The notes beneath the pieces were generated by a model that was not told the origin of the DNA, did no database searches, and was given only the letters and a program-made list of their open reading frames with translations. From the NCBI GenBank assembly GCA_036402215.1, contig DASWTI010000611.1, positions 1-24,213 of the forward strand: DNA of 24,213 nt, written 5' to 3'. Below are positions 23,268 through 24,213 of the stretch, in pieces. The stretch's first letter is position 1. Every line of letters starts with the position of its first letter. Source of the stretch: DASXTS01 sp036402215. GTDB lineage: Bacteria; Actinomycetota; Actinomycetes; Mycobacteriales; Pseudonocardiaceae. A program made the position numbers and the translations under genes.

Positions 23268-23379
23268 GCTCGCGGCGCTCGGCCGTCCGGTCGACCTCGG
23301 CTCCCGGCAGAGCCTGCACCGGCTGGTCCGGGACGAGGCACTGGCCGAGGCGCGGGTGATCCATGCCGAAGCGGCCTGA
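23260..23379 (+). pseudogene. Possible 39-codon gene remnant
   Basis: An open frame from GTG 23260 to TGA 23377-23379 reads VGELAALGRPVDLGSRQSL, then HRLVRDEALAEARVIHAEAA. It is helical and of normal actinobacterial composition, as expected for the C-terminal end of a real protein. There is no ribosome binding site, and the beginning overlaps repeat copy B. A second short open piece in another frame ends at 23432 (RKALDQEFPETAR). I read the stretch as the worn remnant of one or two genes; the family is not recognised. Confidence 0.35.
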
Positions 23380-23435
23380 CCACCTCAGCCAGGAAGGCGC
23401 TCGACCAGGAGTTCCCTGAGACCGCGCGCTGACGC

Positions 23436-24213
23436 TCAAACGGCGACGACGCCGGGTTGGAAGCGGGGGACGCGGACGAGGACGCGGGTGCCGCAGGCCG
23501 GGGCGGTCTCCACGGTGAGGCCGTAGTACGCGCCGTACACGGTGCGCAGGCGGCGGTCGACGTTGGCCAGGCCGACGCTCTCGGGGTCGCCGTGACCGGC
23601 CAGGACGGCTGCCGCCGCGGCCGGGTCCATGCCGACGCCGTCGTCCTCGACGGAGATCACGCACTCGGCGGCGTCGGCCTCGCCGCGGACCTGGACCAGG
23701 CCGGGGCCGACCCGGGGCTCGATGCCGTGCCGCACGGCGTTCTCCACCAGCGGTTGCAGCACCAGGTACGGGATGGCCACGGCGAGCACCTCGGGCGCCA
23801 CCCGCACCTGCACCCGCAGCCGCTCCCCGAGCACGGCGCGCTGCAACGCCAGGTACGCCTCGATGGCCCGGAACTCGTCGGACACGGTGGTGTACTCGCC
23901 CTGCCTGGCCAGGCTGTACCGGGTGTACGCGGCGAAGTCGAGCATCAGCTCACGGGCCCGCGTGGGGTCGGAGCGCACGAACGAGGCGATCACGGTCAGC
24001 GCGTTGTAGACGAAGTGCGGCGAGATCTCGGCGCGCAGCGCCCGCAGCTCGGCCTGCGCGGCGGCGTCCGCCGAGGCCTCCAGCCGGCCGCGCTCCAGCG
24101 CCTCGGTGACCCAGGCCGCCACCTCCCGCACCGCGGCGGGGCGCACGGCGCCGGCCACCAGCAGCACGCCGGCCAGCTCGCCGTGCACGTGCAGCGGCAG
24201 CGCGTGCAGCCCG
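23436..24213 (-). CDS. LytS-type sensor histidine kinase (5' end outside the window)
   Basis: The frame is open through the right edge, so the N-terminus is missing; 259 residues are visible. The first part reads like the end of a GAF-type sensor domain (GLHALPLHVHGELAGVLLVAG). The His-kinase motif LRAEISPHFVYNALTVIASFV carries the phospho-His. YLVLQPLVENAVRHGIEP (N box) and VISVEDDGVGMDP (G box) form the ATP site, and the end is GTRVLVRVPRFQPGVVAV. It is the expected partner of the LytTR regulator at 21326 and probably senses a carboxylate or related signal for the adjacent symporters (inference from gene order). Its 3' end has a decayed second copy at 23179-23238. Confidence 0.93.
   Translation of the reverse strand, partial: GLHALPLHVHGELAGVLLVAGAVRPAAVREVAAWVTEALERGRLEASADAAAQAELRALRAEISPHFVYNALTVIASFVRSDPTRARELMLDFAAYTRYSLARQGEYTTVSDEFRAIEAYLALQRAVLGERLRVQVRVAPEVLAVAIPYLVLQPLVENAVRHGIEPRVGPGLVQVRGEADAAECVISVEDDGVGMDPAAAAAVLAGHGDPESVGLANVDRRLRTVYGAYYGLTVETAPACGTRVLVRVPRFQPGVVAV

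Noticed and set aside
22087..23664. 525-codon minus-strand open frame across the NYN gene
   Set aside because: It mixes repeats, the antisense of NYN and an off-frame kinase end. The repeated GLPCGRA-like peptide in it merely reflects the DNA repeats A and B.
1..24213. CRISPR arrays, tRNA and rRNA genes
   Set aside because: No regularly spaced repeats, no tRNA cloverleaf with conserved T-loop, and no rRNA-like stretch was found on reading both strands.

Overview
The window is a stretch of very GC-rich chromosome from a filamentous-type actinobacterium. Three things point there: GC-rich third codon positions, many GTG starts, and typical actinobacterial families (DUF4328, DUF1206, NarL/LuxR regulators, acetate-type SSS/DUF485 pairs, NYN protein). 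Pseudonocardiales is a guess from overall gene flavour only. No rRNA, tRNA, CRISPR array, transposase or integrase was seen.

Layout. (1) 1-1540: the 3' end of an unknown gene, an orphan conserved-looking gene, a strong convergent terminator hairpin, and a two-gene minus-strand unit of unknown function (69 aa and 161 aa, coupled by an ATGA overlap). (2) 1669-5642: two divergent cell-surface genes. One is a secreted seven-bladed propeller with Hydin/ASPM-like Ig domains; the other is an Ig-like, single-pass membrane protein with a coiled coil. (3) 5707-7166: two NarL/LuxR-type regulators, one normal and one with a degenerate receiver. (4) 7167-7820: a regulatory gap holding a likely promoter/operator for a large acyl-CoA dehydrogenase (7821-9644). 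A strong hairpin and an unknown two-TM protein follow. (5) 10976-13639: a minus-strand run of GDPD-like protein, FAD amine oxidase and DUF1206 membrane protein. Divergent from it are an IPP isomerase (Idi) and a cytochrome P450 with a probable leaderless GTG start. (6) 15552-16886: a rhodanese and a DUF4328 zinc-ribbon membrane protein in one operon. (7) 17099-24213: a carboxylate-transport region. It holds an acetate symporter pair (YjcH/ActP-like), a second SSS/DUF485-like pair fused by 4-nt overlaps to a LytTR response regulator, and a LytS-type histidine kinase cut by the right edge.

The most unusual part is 22091-23435. The LytS kinase and the LytTR regulator, which would be expected to be adjacent, are separated by a NYN-domain (PIN-like nuclease) gene on the opposite strand. 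The inserted DNA is bracketed by short direct repeats: a 31-nt copy of the regulator's upstream palindrome and a 60-nt decayed copy of the kinase 3' end, joined into one composite junction. The NYN gene also has its own leader: a near-consensus promoter, a 9-codon micro-ORF, and a perfect intrinsic terminator directly before its ribosome binding site. This suggests transcription attenuation or a small RNA.
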